From: Zetaproteobacteria bacterium CG1_02_55_237 | Lineage (GTDB): Bacteria; Pseudomonadota; Zetaproteobacteria; Mariprofundales; Mariprofundaceae | NCBI GenBank assembly: GCA_001871195.1 | Contig: MNXA01000038.1 | Coordinates: forward strand, 1 to 64,000 | DNA length: 64,000 nucleotides | Direction: 5' to 3' | Part shown: positions 21,761 through 32,643 of the stretch, piece after piece | Position numbering within the stretch: the first letter of the stretch is position 1 | Layout of the letters: each line of letters starts with the position of its first letter | Position numbers and translations under genes: made by a program | Notes under the pieces: model-generated | What the model saw: only the letters and a program-made list of their open reading frames with translations | The model's database searches: none | Told to the model about the DNA's origin: nothing

Positions 21761-22921
21761 CTATTCTGTTCGGGCGGTGAGCCAATCTTCGGCGGCAGAC
21801 ACGGTAATGAACGAGCCGAGCACGAGAAACCGCCCTGCCCCGTCACCCGCTTCTTTATCCAGCGCATCCGCAACAGATCCATAGCAGATATCGGCGACAT
21901 CGCTCGGCCTACCGCTGATCAGTCGTTTTGTCAGGTCGCGCAGCAGCGGAAGGGTATCCGTTAAATCCCGATCCTCACGCGTGAACACGAAGATCGCGTC
22001 GAATGACCCGATACCCTGCAGGGTGGGTAGTAAAGCCTCGATGGCATGCCGGTTGTGCCCCGCATCCAGCCAGAATGTCTGTTCGCCAAGCTGAACCTGT
22101 TGCAATCGTCCCGGCACCTGCACCTTGGCAATAGCCTGCCGGATAGCATCTATAGTCTGCTCACCCTTATCAACCAGGCCTGCCGACTGCAGGGTGTTGA
22201 TGGCTGAGAGAACAAGCGCTGCATTATCCTGCTGATGCGCACCCTGCATGCTCAAGACCATGTCAGCCGCTTGGCTGATGTAGCGCACACCAGGGGCAAT
22301 ACCATCCACCACCTGCCGTACGGCATCGGATTGCACAGCACTCAGGCACAAACGACAGCCGGCAAAAACATGCGCTTTCTCGAAAGCAATGTCAGCCAGC
22401 GTATCGCCCAGCCACGCCTGATGATCCAGCGCCACCGGAGTGAGCAGCGCCATATCGGCCGGCACGGCCGTGGTCGCATCCAGCCTGGCGCCGACACCGG
22501 CCTCCAGAATCTCGACATCCATCTGCGCATCGGAAAAGCATTGCAGGGCAAGCGCCGTGGCTACCTCGAAATAGGAGGCCCCGATGTGCATGGCACGCTC
22601 GACGATGGGAGGCAACAGGGCCAGCAGCCCGGCATCACTGACAGGTGTACCATCAATACGGATGCGCTCGTTAAAACTATGGATATGCGGCGAGGTGTAC
22701 AGGCCAACCCTAAGGCCTGTGGCGGCAAGTGCTGCAGCCAGCATATGGGCTGTTGAACCTTTGCCGTTGGTGCCGGTGATCCGGATGCGCAGGCGCGGAC
22801 GGCGCAACTGCATGGTGGAAAGCAGATCATGCATGCGTGCATGCCCCGGCTTGTAATCACGATCAGCCGCAGGTGCGCCCAGGCCGCTCAGCCAGGACTC
22901 GACACTGCTCTTTTCAGTCAC
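21761..22921 (-). CDS. folC: Dihydrofolate synthase / folylpolyglutamate synthase
   Basis: Adds glutamate to dihydropteroate and to folates. 386 residues with the P-loop RITGTNGKGSTAHM, the TSPHIHSFNERIRIDG motif, the metal-binding EAGVGARLDATT and the C-terminal AGHNRHA. Shorter than E. coli FolC (422) but all Mur-ligase motifs are there. The start is a GTG at 22921 with no strong ribosome site. Follows accD by 37 bases, the usual proteobacterial order. Confidence 0.93.
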   Translation of the reverse strand: MTEKSSVESWLSGLGAPAADRDYKPGHARMHDLLSTMQLRRPRLRIRITGTNGKGSTAHMLAAALAATGLRVGLYTSPHIHSFNERIRIDGTPVSDAGLLALLPPIVERAMHIGASYFEVATALALQCFSDAQMDVEILEAGVGARLDATTAVPADMALLTPVALDHQAWLGDTLADIAFEKAHVFAGCRLCLSAVQSDAVRQVVDGIAPGVRYISQAADMVLSMQGAHQQDNAALVLSAINTLQSAGLVDKGEQTIDAIRQAIAKVQVPGRLQQVQLGEQTFWLDAGHNRHAIEALLPTLQGIGSFDAIFVFTREDRDLTDTLPLLRDLTKRLISGRPSDVADICYGSVADALDKEAGDGAGRFLVLGSFITVSAAEDWLTARTE

Positions 22922-22958
22922 GGATTTTCAGACCGCGGGAAACGGCAGGAGTCAGATC

Positions 22959-23828
22959 CTAGCCGACCTGCCGGTACGGACGCTCGGTCAACTTATCCAG
23001 CGTATTCTTCAGATAGGCGGGCAACTCGCGGCGATCCACCACATCATCAATCAGGCCATGCTCAACCAGAAATTCTGCCGACTGGAAGCCCTTGGGTAAT
23101 TCCTGATTCACCGTCTCGCGGATCACGCGCGGGCCGGCAAAGCCGATCAACGCGCCGGGCTCGGCCAGCACCACATCACCCAGCCAGGCCATCGAAGCAG
23201 ATACGCCGCCCATGGTCGGATGGGTCAACAGACAGATAAAAGGAAGCCCAGCCTGCTGCAGCTTCTTGGCTGCGGCCGATGTCTTGGCCATCTGCATCAG
23301 GGAAAGGATACCCTCCTGCATACGTGCACCGCCGGAAGCGGCAACCAGAAGGTAAGGGCAACCACGCTCAAGGGAGCGTTCCATGCCGCGCACGATCTTC
23401 TCGCCGACAACTGAACCCATACTGCCGCCCATATAGGAAAACTCGAACAGGGAAGCGGAAACGGTATGTCCACCGATATCGCCGAGATAGTTATGCACAG
23501 CATCCTCGGAACCGGCCTTTTTGTCAGCATCGCGGATACGATCACGGTATTTTTTCTTGTCGCGGAATTCGAGCGGATCCTGCGAGCGCAGGCCGGCATC
23601 CATCACCTCGAAGGTGCCTGCATCAAACAGGGACGCGGCACGCAGCTCGGCGGAAATGCGATGGTGATGGCCGCACTTGGGACAAACCATCAGGCTGCGC
23701 TCCATCTCCTTGGTGTAGATGGCCACCGAGCAATCGGGGCACTTGATCCACAGCCCCTCAGGGGTGTTTTTTCCTGCACCGCCGAGGATACTCTTCGGAC
23801 TTTCAATCAAACGGGTAATCCAGTTCAT
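22959..23828 (-). CDS. accD: Acetyl-CoA carboxylase carboxyltransferase, beta subunit
   Basis: Part of the AccAD carboxyltransferase that makes malonyl-CoA for fatty acid synthesis. 289 residues: an N-terminal zinc ribbon (CPDC, then CPKC 15 residues on) and the crotonase-fold body with VVASGGARMQEGILSLMQMAK and the oxyanion region GFAGPRVI. GGGAGC precedes the ATG. Sits between the MBL-fold gene and folC. Confidence 0.96.
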   Translation of the reverse strand: MNWITRLIESPKSILGGAGKNTPEGLWIKCPDCSVAIYTKEMERSLMVCPKCGHHHRISAELRAASLFDAGTFEVMDAGLRSQDPLEFRDKKKYRDRIRDADKKAGSEDAVHNYLGDIGGHTVSASLFEFSYMGGSMGSVVGEKIVRGMERSLERGCPYLLVAASGGARMQEGILSLMQMAKTSAAAKKLQQAGLPFICLLTHPTMGGVSASMAWLGDVVLAEPGALIGFAGPRVIRETVNQELPKGFQSAEFLVEHGLIDDVVDRRELPAYLKNTLDKLTERPYRQVG

Positions 23829-23845
23829 AAAAAAGCTCCCAGCTC

Positions 23846-24631
23846 TTAGAGCAGCAATTCGTCCACCTGCGTCAGCATACGCAGATGGGGCAGAAATAGT
23901 GAACCCACTTCAGAAGTCAGCACGTTCAGTGTTTCCGGCTTCATATGATACAGATAAACCGGCACCTTGCCGAGCTGCTTGAATTTAGCCAGCTCGGCAG
24001 CCATGCCATTGGGCGTTAAATGGCCACTGATCTCGGCAAGTTTTTCATAGGCATTCGGGAAGGAGCAATCGACAACGATGCCCTTCAGATTGGGTTGTGC
24101 ATTAGCCACTTCCCAGATGCGGTCCGTGCTGCCGGTATCGGCGGTGTAGATAAACTGCTTGTCATCCTGATCAATAAGAAAGCCTGTGCACGGCACCGGA
24201 TGATTCACTGCAATGGCGGTCACCTTCACACCATCAACCTCAACCGTCTGCTCAGCCTCAATCGGCTCGAAAACCAGAATCGGGTCGCTGACCGAAGGAA
24301 TGCGGGTAAAATCCGGCCACACACGATTGTTAAAGAAATCCTTGCGCATCACCTCAATGTTTTCCGGCAGGCTGTGCACCACAATCTGACGATTGCCATT
24401 GGCTCCACCCAGGCGTTTGAGCGAACGGTTGTCGGCCAGAAAGGCGATATCCTTGATATGATCGAGATGGGTGTGCGAGATGAAGATATGACGAATAGCG
24501 AACTGATCCTCAAGATCAAGGGCCTCGGTGGGCGAACCGGCATCCAGAAGAATCGAATCGTTGACCAGAAATGAGGTCAGGTGGAAGCCAAGCAATTGCC
24601 CCCCGTAACAACCCAATACCTTGATTCTCAT
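23846..24631 (-). CDS. Metallo-beta-lactamase-fold hydrolase, cyclic-nucleotide phosphodiesterase-like
   Basis: 261 residues with the MBL metal motif SHTHLDH, further ligands NHPVPCTG and TADTG, and a final His near HLTPNG. The start [10 protein letters not shown] and the overall layout resemble class II 3',5'-cyclic-nucleotide phosphodiesterases (PDE1/CpdP group), so the substrate could be cAMP or a related nucleotide, but the fold is shared by many hydrolases. Its ATG overlaps the trpA stop (ATGA) and it is followed by accD after 17 bases, so it is embedded in the trp-acc-fol unit. Confidence 0.8.
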   Translation of the reverse strand: MRIKVLGCYGGQLLGFHLTSFLVNDSILLDAGSPTEALDLEDQFAIRHIFISHTHLDHIKDIAFLADNRSLKRLGGANGNRQIVVHSLPENIEVMRKDFFNNRVWPDFTRIPSVSDPILVFEPIEAEQTVEVDGVKVTAIAVNHPVPCTGFLIDQDDKQFIYTADTGSTDRIWEVANAQPNLKGIVVDCSFPNAYEKLAEISGHLTPNGMAAELAKFKQLGKVPVYLYHMKPETLNVLTSEVGSLFLPHLRMLTQVDELLL

Positions 24632-25446
24632 GGCTTACTCCCGTTGCCCATGGCCGCGCGCATGGCAGCACAGGTTTTATCCAGTGCGGCGAGCATAGCA
24701 GATTCATTCCCGGCGTGCTCTGCGATACAGCTCACAAAATGACTGCCGATCACCACACCATCAGCAAAGGCTGCCACCGACCGCGCCTGCTCGACAGTCT
24801 TGATACCGAAGCCGACACATATCGGCAGCCCCGATTGATTATGTAGAGAATCGACCTGAGTGCGGATATCACTCACTGCACCCATTTCGGCACCGGTGAT
24901 CCCGGTTAGGGATACATAATAGATGAAGCCGCTGGCTGTCTTTGCCGCCAGTTCGCGGCGCTGCACGGATGAGGTTGGCGCCACAAGCCGGATGCTGTGC
25001 AGGGCATGTGCCTTCAGTGCTGCATCGAAATCCCCCGACTCTTCCGGCGGAATATCCACAATCAGCACGCCATCGGCTCCGGCCAACGCCGCCTGTTCGG
25101 CAAAATGTTCATAACCCATGGCATAGGCCACATTGGCATAACCCATCAGCACAATGCCAGCCTCAGGACGCGCCTTGCGCACGCTCAAACACAGATGGAA
25201 AACATCGTGCATCTTGGTGCCCGCCGCTAGTGAGCGCTCACTGGCCGCCTGAATACTCGGTCCATCGGCCATCGGATCGGAAAACGGCATGCCGATTTCG
25301 ATGATGTCGGCAGATTTAGCCAGCACATGCAGCAGCTTCTCCGATGTTGCCGGATTGGGATCGCCGGCGGTCAGATACCCGACCAGTGCGGCGCGGCTCT
25401 CGGCTTTACAACGCTCAAAACAGCTTTGCAGACGGTCCAGACTCAT
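24628..25446 (-). CDS. trpA: Tryptophan synthase alpha subunit
   Basis: Cleaves indole-3-glycerol phosphate to indole and glyceraldehyde 3-phosphate; indole passes through a tunnel to TrpB. 272-residue TIM barrel with the catalytic Glu ([14 protein letters not shown]) and Asp ([10 protein letters not shown]), plus the phosphate-binding GFGIKT and DGVVIGS. Overlaps trpB and the MBL gene by four bases each, giving coupled translation. Confidence 0.96.
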   Translation of the reverse strand: MSLDRLQSCFERCKAESRAALVGYLTAGDPNPATSEKLLHVLAKSADIIEIGMPFSDPMADGPSIQAASERSLAAGTKMHDVFHLCLSVRKARPEAGIVLMGYANVAYAMGYEHFAEQAALAGADGVLIVDIPPEESGDFDAALKAHALHSIRLVAPTSSVQRRELAAKTASGFIYYVSLTGITGAEMGAVSDIRTQVDSLHNQSGLPICVGFGIKTVEQARSVAAFADGVVIGSHFVSCIAEHAGNESAMLAALDKTCAAMRAAMGNGSKP

Positions 25447-26690
25447 GCTGCACCCCCGGCTGCAGCCTTGGCATCTTTGCCGAACACCTGCATCACCGTA
25501 TCCAGATCTTTATCGCCGCGGCCGGACAGATTTACCAGAATCATTTCATCCGGGCTCATGTCAGCAGCCATACGCATGGCCGCAGCCAAAGCATGGCTCG
25601 ACTCCAGCGCCGGCAGGATGCCTTCGGTATGCGCCAGCCTGGAAAAGGCCTCCAGCGCCTGATCATCGGTGGCTGAGTCCAGCTCAAGCCGACCCGCCTC
25701 ATACATGGCGGCAAGCTCAGGACCGACACCGGGATAATCCAGCCCTGCCGAAATACTGTGCGTGCCCTTGATCTGGCCTTCGGCATCCTCCAAAAGATAG
25801 GTGAGATTGCCGTGCAGAATGCCCGGGCGACCGGCAAGCATTGAGGCCGCATGCTCGTCACCATCCAAACCGTGACCGGCAGCCTCCACCGCCACCAGGC
25901 GGATGTCGTCGTCGCGCAGCGGGTGCAGCAGGCCCATGGCATTGGAACCACCGCCCACACAGGCCATAGCCACATCCGGCAGCCGGCCGAACTGTTCCAG
26001 ACACTGGGCGCGCGCTTCCTGCCCGATGACCGCATGATACTGGCGCACCATCAATGGATAGGGATGCGGACCGGCCACCGTGCCGATGATATAAAAGGTT
26101 GTTTCGCAGCTGGCCACCCAGTCGCGTAAGGCTTCGTTGAGGGCATCCTTCAGGGTTCCGGAACCGCAATCGACCGGAATTACGCGTGCGCCGAGAAGCT
26201 CCATGCGGAACACATTCGGTGCCTGACGGCGCATATCCTCGCGGCCCATATAGACATCGCACTGCATATCGAACATCGCCGCCACCGTGGCCGTGGCCAC
26301 GCCATGCTGGCCGGCACCGGTTTCCGCAATCACGCGCTTCTTGCCCATGCGTTGGGCCAGCAGGCCCTGCCCGATGGTATTGTTAATTTTGTGCGCTCCG
26401 GTATGCGTCAGGTCCTCGCGCTTGAGGATAATCTGCGCCCCGCCGATAGCACGCGACAGGTGCTCGGCGTGATACAGCGGTGTTGGTCTGCCGACATACT
26501 GCTGCAGCAGGCGCAGGCGCTCGGCCTGAAAGGATTCATCCTCCCAGGATGCATAGAAAGCAGCTTCCAGCTCGGCCAGCGGCCCCATCAGCGTTTCCGC
26601 CGCATACTTGCCGCCAAAACGGTCGAAATGCCCGCCCGCATCCGGGGCATGGCGAATCTCCATATCGTACATCCGGAAGTCCTTGTTCAA
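25443..26690 (-). CDS. trpB: Tryptophan synthase beta subunit
   Basis: PLP-dependent condensation of indole with serine. 415 residues with the PLP lysine motif [14 protein letters not shown], the phosphate loop VGGGSNAMG, and the N-terminal [14 protein letters not shown] TrpB1-type sequence. The start I use is TTG at 26690, overlapping the trpF stop as TTGA with GGAG seven bases before. An ATG at 26672 with AAGGA upstream is nearly as good and would remove six residues. Confidence 0.95.
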   Translation of the reverse strand: MNKDFRMYDMEIRHAPDAGGHFDRFGGKYAAETLMGPLAELEAAFYASWEDESFQAERLRLLQQYVGRPTPLYHAEHLSRAIGGAQIILKREDLTHTGAHKINNTIGQGLLAQRMGKKRVIAETGAGQHGVATATVAAMFDMQCDVYMGREDMRRQAPNVFRMELLGARVIPVDCGSGTLKDALNEALRDWVASCETTFYIIGTVAGPHPYPLMVRQYHAVIGQEARAQCLEQFGRLPDVAMACVGGGSNAMGLLHPLRDDDIRLVAVEAAGHGLDGDEHAASMLAGRPGILHGNLTYLLEDAEGQIKGTHSISAGLDYPGVGPELAAMYEAGRLELDSATDDQALEAFSRLAHTEGILPALESSHALAAAMRMAADMSPDEMILVNLSGRGDKDLDTVMQVFGKDAKAAAGGAA

Positions 26691-27364
26691 TCCATCACTC
26701 CATCGCTGGCTGTTGCTGTCACGGCTTCAATTGCGGCCATAAATTGCCGTAATTTTCCGTCATCCTTGATGCCGGGCGAAATTTCAACGCCGGAGGATAC
26801 ATCCAGTGCATCCCATTGGCGAACAGCCAAAGCTCGCGACACATTGTCGGCATCCAGGCCCCCGGCCAGCAACAGTGGATGGGCATGCTGCAGGCCCTCT
26901 ACCAGCGCCCAGTCAAAGACTTGACCTGTACCGCCGTACACCCCCGGAGGAGCCTTGGCATCGAGCAATACGGCACAGTCGAAATCGGCGATGCGCAGGA
27001 TATCGGCCGCCTCGCGCACTGCAACCGCCTTAATCACCCGGCGGCTCTGGGCAGCACAGAAAGCAGGTGTTTCATCGCCATGCATCTGCAACACATCCAG
27101 CGGACACACATCCAGCACCGCATCAATCTCCTGCTGAGTGGCGTTGACGAACAGACCCACGGCAGAAACAAACGGCGGCAGGCCGCGAATAATGGCAGCA
27201 GCGGCAAGCGGGGTGATATAACGGGGCGAAGCGGAAAAAAACACGAAGCCCAGTGCATCCACACCAAGCCCGGCGGCGCAAAGGGCATCTTCAGCGCGCG
27301 TTATGCCGCACACCTTGACCCGCGTGCGACTCTGCCGTCTTCCCTCACATGGCATATGATTCAT
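26687..27364 (-). CDS. trpF: Phosphoribosylanthranilate isomerase
   Basis: Third-to-last step of tryptophan synthesis. 225 residues with the TrpF signatures [33 protein letters not shown] and [11 protein letters not shown], and the C-terminal DVSSGVE. The start is uncertain: ATG at 27364 has no clear ribosome site and a second ATG lies at 27355; the conserved part begins ~15 residues in. First gene of trpF-trpB-trpA. The 157 bases before argD hold nothing recognisable apart from this presumed promoter region. Confidence 0.93.
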   Translation of the reverse strand: MNHMPCEGRRQSRTRVKVCGITRAEDALCAAGLGVDALGFVFFSASPRYITPLAAAAIIRGLPPFVSAVGLFVNATQQEIDAVLDVCPLDVLQMHGDETPAFCAAQSRRVIKAVAVREAADILRIADFDCAVLLDAKAPPGVYGGTGQVFDWALVEGLQHAHPLLLAGGLDADNVSRALAVRQWDALDVSSGVEISPGIKDDGKLRQFMAAIEAVTATASDGVMD

Positions 27365-27521
27365 CGCTTTACACTAAGCGACTGCCTATGGCTTGAAAAG
27401 CGCCATTCGAGGCGCCAATTAAGACAAGCTCACGACCTGCTTACCCGTTCTCCGAGCGTGGCAGACCCTGGCGACAAGCAGAATCGTGCCTTTTTGCCTG
27501 TAAGCCTTTAAGATTGCGGCG

Positions 27522-28727
27522 ATGAACGACAAAGCCATACAAACAGATACTGCTCAATCAGTGATGACAACCTATGCCCGCTACCCACTCACCCTGGTAA
27601 GCGGTAAGGGTTGCCGGGTGCGCGATGATAGCGGCCACGAGTATCTCGATTTCATCTCGGGCATCGCCGTCAACACACTGGGCCACGCCCACCCGCGTCT
27701 GGCCAAGGCATTATGCCAGCAGGCCGGCAGCATGCTGCATTGCTCCAATCTGTTTCATATTCCGCAGCAGCAAAAGCTGGCAGCACGACTGTGCTCGCTT
27801 TCCGGCCTGCACAAAGCCTTCTTCTGCAACTCGGGAGCCGAGGCCAATGAGGCCGCCATCAAGCTGGCGCGCAAGTACTTCTACGACCGGAATTCGTCGC
27901 GTCGCCACATCATTACCGCCACGCAATCCTTTCACGGCCGCACCATCAACACCCTGACCGCCACCGGGCAGGACAAGGTGAAGATCGGCTTCGATCCGCT
28001 GCCGCCCGGCTTCTCACATGTGCCGCTCAACGACATCGCAGCACTTTCGGCAGCCGTCAACAATCATACTGCAGCCATCCTGCTTGAGCCCTTGCAGGGC
28101 GAAGGTGGCGTGAATACAGCGCATGCCGCTTACCTCAAGCTGGTGCGCGAACTGTGCAATGAACACGGCATCCTGCTACTGCTCGATGAAGTGCAAACCG
28201 GCATCGGCCGCTGCGGCACGATGTTTGCATATGAGCAGGCCGACATCCGGCCGGATATCCTGACCCTGGCCAAGGGCCTGGGTGGTGGCGTGCCGATTGG
28301 CGCCATGCTGGCCGAAGAGAGCGTAGCCGCCTCTTTCGGACCGGGTACGCACGGCTCCACCTTCGGCGGCAACCCGTTGTCCTGTACTGCTGCTCTGACG
28401 GTGCTTGATGTCATCGCAGAGGAGGGCCTGCTGGCCAATTGCCGCGAGCGCGGCGCGCAACTTTCCGCAGGCCTTGAGCTGCTTCGTAAAACCTACCCGA
28501 TCATCCGCGAGGTGCGCGGTGCCGGTCTGTTGATCGGTGCAGCTCTGGATGAATCATCCGCAACCATGGCCGCCGACATCATCACAGCCTGCCGCACTGC
28601 AGGCCTGCTTATCCTGCCGGCCGGCCCCAAGGTGCTGCGCTTCCTGCCGCCATTGAATGTTTCGGCCGCCGAAGTCGATGAGGCGCTGGCGATACTTGCC
28701 ACCGCCCTCAAAGGAGTTCCCGCATGA
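27522..28727 (+). CDS. argD: Acetylornithine aminotransferase
   Basis: PLP-dependent transaminase of arginine synthesis (class III aminotransferase), possibly also serving lysine synthesis with dapA, as ArgD does in E. coli. 401 residues with [35 protein letters not shown] and the PLP lysine in [14 protein letters not shown]. The ribosome site is weak. Overlaps argF by ATGA. First gene of argD-argF-argB-argG. Confidence 0.94.
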   Translation: MNDKAIQTDTAQSVMTTYARYPLTLVSGKGCRVRDDSGHEYLDFISGIAVNTLGHAHPRLAKALCQQAGSMLHCSNLFHIPQQQKLAARLCSLSGLHKAFFCNSGAEANEAAIKLARKYFYDRNSSRRHIITATQSFHGRTINTLTATGQDKVKIGFDPLPPGFSHVPLNDIAALSAAVNNHTAAILLEPLQGEGGVNTAHAAYLKLVRELCNEHGILLLLDEVQTGIGRCGTMFAYEQADIRPDILTLAKGLGGGVPIGAMLAEESVAASFGPGTHGSTFGGNPLSCTAALTVLDVIAEEGLLANCRERGAQLSAGLELLRKTYPIIREVRGAGLLIGAALDESSATMAADIITACRTAGLLILPAGPKVLRFLPPLNVSAAEVDEALAILATALKGVPA

Positions 28728-29629
28728 GACATTTTATCACTCTGCTGGACATCACAGCCGAGGAAGCACGTCATATCCTGAATCGTGCCGCCATCATCAA
28801 ACGCATGCTGCGCGAAGGTAAGGAGCATAAGCCGCTGGCCGGAAAAACCCTGGGCATGATTTTCGACAAGGCCTCGACGCGCACCCGCGTGTCCTTCGAG
28901 GTCGGCATGTTCCAGTTGGGCGGACATGCATTATTTTTGCATTCCAGCGATACACAACTGGGCCGCGGCGAACCCATTGAAGATGCGGCACGCGTGCTCT
29001 CCCGCATGCTCGACGGCATAGTCATCCGCACCTACGGCCACGACATGGTGCAGCGCTTTGCCGCACACTCTCTGGTGCCGGTGATCAATGCACTTACCGA
29101 TCTGACCCATCCCTGCCAGATTCTGGCCGATGTATTCACCTTCGAGGAGCATCGCGGCTCGATTCAGGGTAAAACTGTGGCCTGGATTGGCGATGGCAAC
29201 AATATGGCCCATTCATGGATCAACGGCTCGGTCAGTTTCGGTTACAAGCTGAACATTGCCTGCCCTGAGGGATACAGCCCTGATTTAAAACTGCTTGCTG
29301 CCGCCCGCGAATTGGGCGCTGATGTGACGCTGAGCGATGATCCACTGCTGGCAGCCCGCGATGCCGATCTGGTCACCACCGATGTGTGGGCTTCGATGGG
29401 ACAGGAAGAAGAGCAGAGGATTCGCGAAAAAGCCTTTGCCGGCTATCAGGTGGACAAAAATGTCATGCTGCAGGCCCAGCCCGATGCTCTGTTCATGCAC
29501 TGTCTGCCAGCACATCGTGACCAAGAGGTGGCAGCTGATGTCATCGACGGCGCCCAGTCGGTGGTCTGGGATGAGGCGGAGAATCGCCTGCATGCGCAGA
29601 AGGCACTGCTTGAATTTCTACTTGCCTGA
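28724..29629 (+). CDS. argF: Ornithine carbamoyltransferase
   Basis: Makes citrulline from ornithine and carbamoyl phosphate. 301 residues with the carbamoyl-phosphate loop STRTR, the HPCQILAD motif, and the ornithine-binding HCLPAHRD loop. Length is normal. Coupled to argD by a four-base overlap; 78 bases separate it from argB. Confidence 0.96.
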   Translation: MRHFITLLDITAEEARHILNRAAIIKRMLREGKEHKPLAGKTLGMIFDKASTRTRVSFEVGMFQLGGHALFLHSSDTQLGRGEPIEDAARVLSRMLDGIVIRTYGHDMVQRFAAHSLVPVINALTDLTHPCQILADVFTFEEHRGSIQGKTVAWIGDGNNMAHSWINGSVSFGYKLNIACPEGYSPDLKLLAAARELGADVTLSDDPLLAARDADLVTTDVWASMGQEEEQRIREKAFAGYQVDKNVMLQAQPDALFMHCLPAHRDQEVAADVIDGAQSVVWDEAENRLHAQKALLEFLLA

Positions 29630-29707
29630 GCATTTCCGGCCACTGAAGAAAAATTCCCTGAAAACGATTAAGCTACCGCCGCAGGCGCGAACAAAGGAGC
29701 CGATATA

Positions 29708-30595
29708 ATGGAATATGGTCAAGCCCGGGCGAAGACACTGCTTGAAGCCCTCCCCTACCTGCAACACTACGCGGGGCAGTGCATTGTCATTAAATACGGC
29801 GGCAATGCGATGGTGGACGAGGACCTGAAAAAAGGCTTCGCGCGCGATATCGTATTGCTCAAGCAGGTCGGCATCCATCCGGTGGTGGTGCATGGTGGCG
29901 GTCCGCAGATCGGCCAGCTGTTGAAGAAAATCGGCAAGCAGAGCGAGTTCATTCAGGGCATGCGGGTCACCGATAAGGAGACCATGGATGTTGTCGAGAT
30001 GGTTCTGGCAGGCCTGGTGAATAAGGAAATTGTCGCCAATATCAATGCCAGCGGCGGCCGCGCTGTCGGCCTGTCGGGAAAAGACGGCGGCCTGATCTGT
30101 GCGCGCAAGATGCTTTTTGAGAAGGATGCGCCGGAGCTCAATGTTCCGGAGATTATCGATCTCGGCCATGTCGGCAGCGTGCACCACATCAACCCGGAAA
30201 TCCTGCATATGCTGGAGAAGGACCGCTTTATTCCGGTTATCGCCCCGGTCGGCTACCACAAGGACGAGAATCAGAGCTACAATATCAACGCCGATCTGGT
30301 GGCTGGCGCCATTGCTCAGGCCATTGGTGCAGCCAAACTAATTCTGCTCACCGATGTGGCTGGCGTACTGGATGAAAACAAACAACTTCAATCCACGCTC
30401 ACACAGGAACAGGTAGCGGACTGGTTGAAGCGCGGTATCATCAACGGCGGCATGATCCCCAAGGTGAATTGCTGCATGGAAGCCATCAGCCACGGTGTCG
30501 GTAAGGCGCACATCATCGATGGGCGGATTCCGCACTCCCTGCTGCTGGAAATACTCACCGACGAAGGCGTGGGTACAGCCTTCGGGCCGGAATAG
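29708..30595 (+). CDS. argB: Acetylglutamate kinase
   Basis: Phosphorylates N-acetylglutamate. 295 residues with [18 protein letters not shown], the [10 protein letters not shown] nucleotide region and the late GGMIPKV motif. The N-terminal helix ([18 protein letters not shown]) is the type found in arginine-inhibited hexameric enzymes, so feedback inhibition by arginine is likely. AAAGGAG is eight bases before the ATG. Confidence 0.96.
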   Translation: MEYGQARAKTLLEALPYLQHYAGQCIVIKYGGNAMVDEDLKKGFARDIVLLKQVGIHPVVVHGGGPQIGQLLKKIGKQSEFIQGMRVTDKETMDVVEMVLAGLVNKEIVANINASGGRAVGLSGKDGGLICARKMLFEKDAPELNVPEIIDLGHVGSVHHINPEILHMLEKDRFIPVIAPVGYHKDENQSYNINADLVAGAIAQAIGAAKLILLTDVAGVLDENKQLQSTLTQEQVADWLKRGIINGGMIPKVNCCMEAISHGVGKAHIIDGRIPHSLLLEILTDEGVGTAFGPE

Positions 30596-30677
30596 ATTTC
30601 CTGTAAATCCCGGCTATCATCGCCCGTCCTAAAACAGCGCGCCGAGACATCGGACGCAACACCATCAAGGAGCTCGC

Positions 30678-31904
30678 ATGTCTTCATCCTCCATTTCCAA
30701 GGTAGTTCTGGCCTATTCCGGTGGCCTCGACACCTCCATCATCCTGAAGTGGCTTCAGGAAACCTACGACTGCGAGGTGGTCACCTTTACCGCCGATATC
30801 GGTCAGGGTGAAGAGGTTGAGGATGCTCGCATCAAGGCCAAGGCCGGCCATGCATCGGCTATCTATATCGAGGACCTGACCGAGGAATTCGTGCGCGATT
30901 ATGTCTTCCCGATGTTCCGCGCCAATGCCATCTACGAGGGTGAATACCTGCTGGGCACCTCGATTGCCCGCCCGCTGATTGCCAAGCGCATGATAGAAAT
31001 CGCCAATATCGAGGGGGCCGATGCCGTTTCCCACGGTGCCACCGGTAAGGGCAACGATCAGGTGCGTTTTGAACTGGGTTTTTACGCCCTCAAGCCGAAC
31101 GTGAAGGTCATCGCCCCGTGGCGCGAATGGGGCATGGTCAGCCGCGAGGATATGCTGCGCTTTGCCGAGGCCCACAATATTCCGGTTGAGCGCAAGCGCG
31201 AGGGTTCCAAGTCGCCCTACTCCATGGATGCCAACCTGCTGCACATTTCCTACGAGGGCTACGACCTGGAAGATCCGTGGTGCGAGCCCGGCAATGATAT
31301 GTGGCGTTGGAGTGTGTCCCCTGAAAATGCCCCGGATCAGGCGGAGTATCTTGAACTTTCCTACCGCGGCGGCGATATCGTAGCCATCAACGGCAAGCCA
31401 ATGACCCCTGCCAAGGTGCTGGCTGAGCTCAACCGCATCGGCGGCAAGCACGGCATCGGACGCATCGACATCGTGGAGAATCGCTTTGTCGGCATGAAGT
31501 CACGCGGCTGCTACGAAACGCCGGGCGGCACCATCATGCTCAAGGCGCACCGTGCCATCGAATCCCTGACCGTGGACCGTGAAGTCGCTCACATGAAGGA
31601 CGAACTGATGCCGCGCTATGCCAAGATGGTCTACAACGGCTTCTGGTTTGCCCCCGAGCGCATCATGCTGCAAAAGCTGATTGATGCCTCGCAGGCCACC
31701 GTGAACGGCGATGTGCGCCTGAAGCTGTACAAGGGCAATGTATTCGTTGTCGGGCGTCGCTCCGACGAGTCACTGTTCGATGAACGCCTGTGCACCTTTG
31801 AGGATGATCAGGGCGCTTACGACCAGAAGGATGCAGGCGGCTTTATCAAGCTCAACGCCTTGCGCCTGCGCATGGAGGCCTACGCCGGCCGCAAGTTCGA
31901 TTGA
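30678..31904 (+). CDS. argG: Argininosuccinate synthase
   Basis: Joins citrulline and aspartate with ATP. 408 residues; N-terminal PP-loop [14 protein letters not shown], then [16 protein letters not shown] and [24 protein letters not shown] precedes the ATG. End of the biosynthetic run; the next gene starts only 28 bases on, so the b561-like gene may be carried on the same message. Confidence 0.97.
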   Translation: MSSSSISKVVLAYSGGLDTSIILKWLQETYDCEVVTFTADIGQGEEVEDARIKAKAGHASAIYIEDLTEEFVRDYVFPMFRANAIYEGEYLLGTSIARPLIAKRMIEIANIEGADAVSHGATGKGNDQVRFELGFYALKPNVKVIAPWREWGMVSREDMLRFAEAHNIPVERKREGSKSPYSMDANLLHISYEGYDLEDPWCEPGNDMWRWSVSPENAPDQAEYLELSYRGGDIVAINGKPMTPAKVLAELNRIGGKHGIGRIDIVENRFVGMKSRGCYETPGGTIMLKAHRAIESLTVDREVAHMKDELMPRYAKMVYNGFWFAPERIMLQKLIDASQATVNGDVRLKLYKGNVFVVGRRSDESLFDERLCTFEDDQGAYDQKDAGGFIKLNALRLRMEAYAGRKFD

Positions 31905-31932
31905 TTTTCTTAAACAGATAAAAGGAGAAACG

Positions 31933-32508
31933 ATGAGTTATTATGACACCCCCACCAAACTGCTGCACAAGGGCATGGCCCTGACCGTCAGCGTGCAGGT
32001 GTTGCTCAGCTTTTTCATGGAGCCTCCGGAGCTCGGCAAGGTTCATGAACAACTTGAATTGCAGTTGTTCGAAGCGCATGAATGGGTCGGCATTGCCGCC
32101 GCCTTGATTGTGATTGCACATGTGGCCTACAGTCTGATCAGCAGCGGTAATGCTTCCTGGCGTACCCTGTTCCCATGGCTGACCGGCGAGGGCTGCTGCA
32201 AGCTGCTTGGCGAGCTCAAGCAGGTGGGCAGCTGGTTCAAGCAGGGCCTGCCGCATCCGGACAAATCCCACACCCTCGCCTCTGCCGTCCATGGTGCCGG
32301 TGTGCTGCTTGTACTGTTCCAGGGCCTGACCGGCGGCTGCCTGTTCTTAGGCATCGCCGAGAGCGGTGCGATGAGCAAAGGCATCGAAGAGGTGAAAGAG
32401 ATGCACGAGGTATTCGGCATGCTGATCATCGCCTACCTGGTGCTGCATATCGTCGCTGCCATCTGGCATCAGCGTCTGGGCCACGACGTCATCAGCCGTA
32501 TCAAGTAG
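31933..32508 (+). CDS. Cytochrome b561-type membrane protein
   Basis: 191 residues from the ATG at 31933 (AAAGGAGAAACG). Four hydrophobic segments carry conserved histidines: LLHKGMAL, EAHEWVG and IAHVAYS, SAVHGAG, MHEVFGM, and LHIVAAIWHQ. This is the four-helix di-haem pattern of bacterial b561/Ni-Fe hydrogenase b-type subunits, so it likely passes electrons across the inner membrane. A partner protein is not evident. A related gene follows at 32644 behind a terminator. Confidence 0.82.
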   Translation: MSYYDTPTKLLHKGMALTVSVQVLLSFFMEPPELGKVHEQLELQLFEAHEWVGIAAALIVIAHVAYSLISSGNASWRTLFPWLTGEGCCKLLGELKQVGSWFKQGLPHPDKSHTLASAVHGAGVLLVLFQGLTGGCLFLGIAESGAMSKGIEEVKEMHEVFGMLIIAYLVLHIVAAIWHQRLGHDVISRIK

Positions 32509-32548
32509 GTCGTTCCGAGCCCCTCTGCTGAGGGTATTTCCTGTCACC

Positions 32549-32580
32549 AAGCCCCGGCCAAAAGCCGGGGCTTTTGATTT
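32549..32580 (+). terminator. Terminator after the first b561-like gene
   Basis: agccccggc - caaaa - gccggggct followed by TTTGATTTT. Separates the arg/b561 transcript from the second b561-like gene and arsR. Confidence 0.85.
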
Positions 32581-32643
32581 TAATCTTCCGGACATACAGC
32601 TAGACTGGCGCTGATGCCATCATCCGGCACCGGGGAGCCCATC

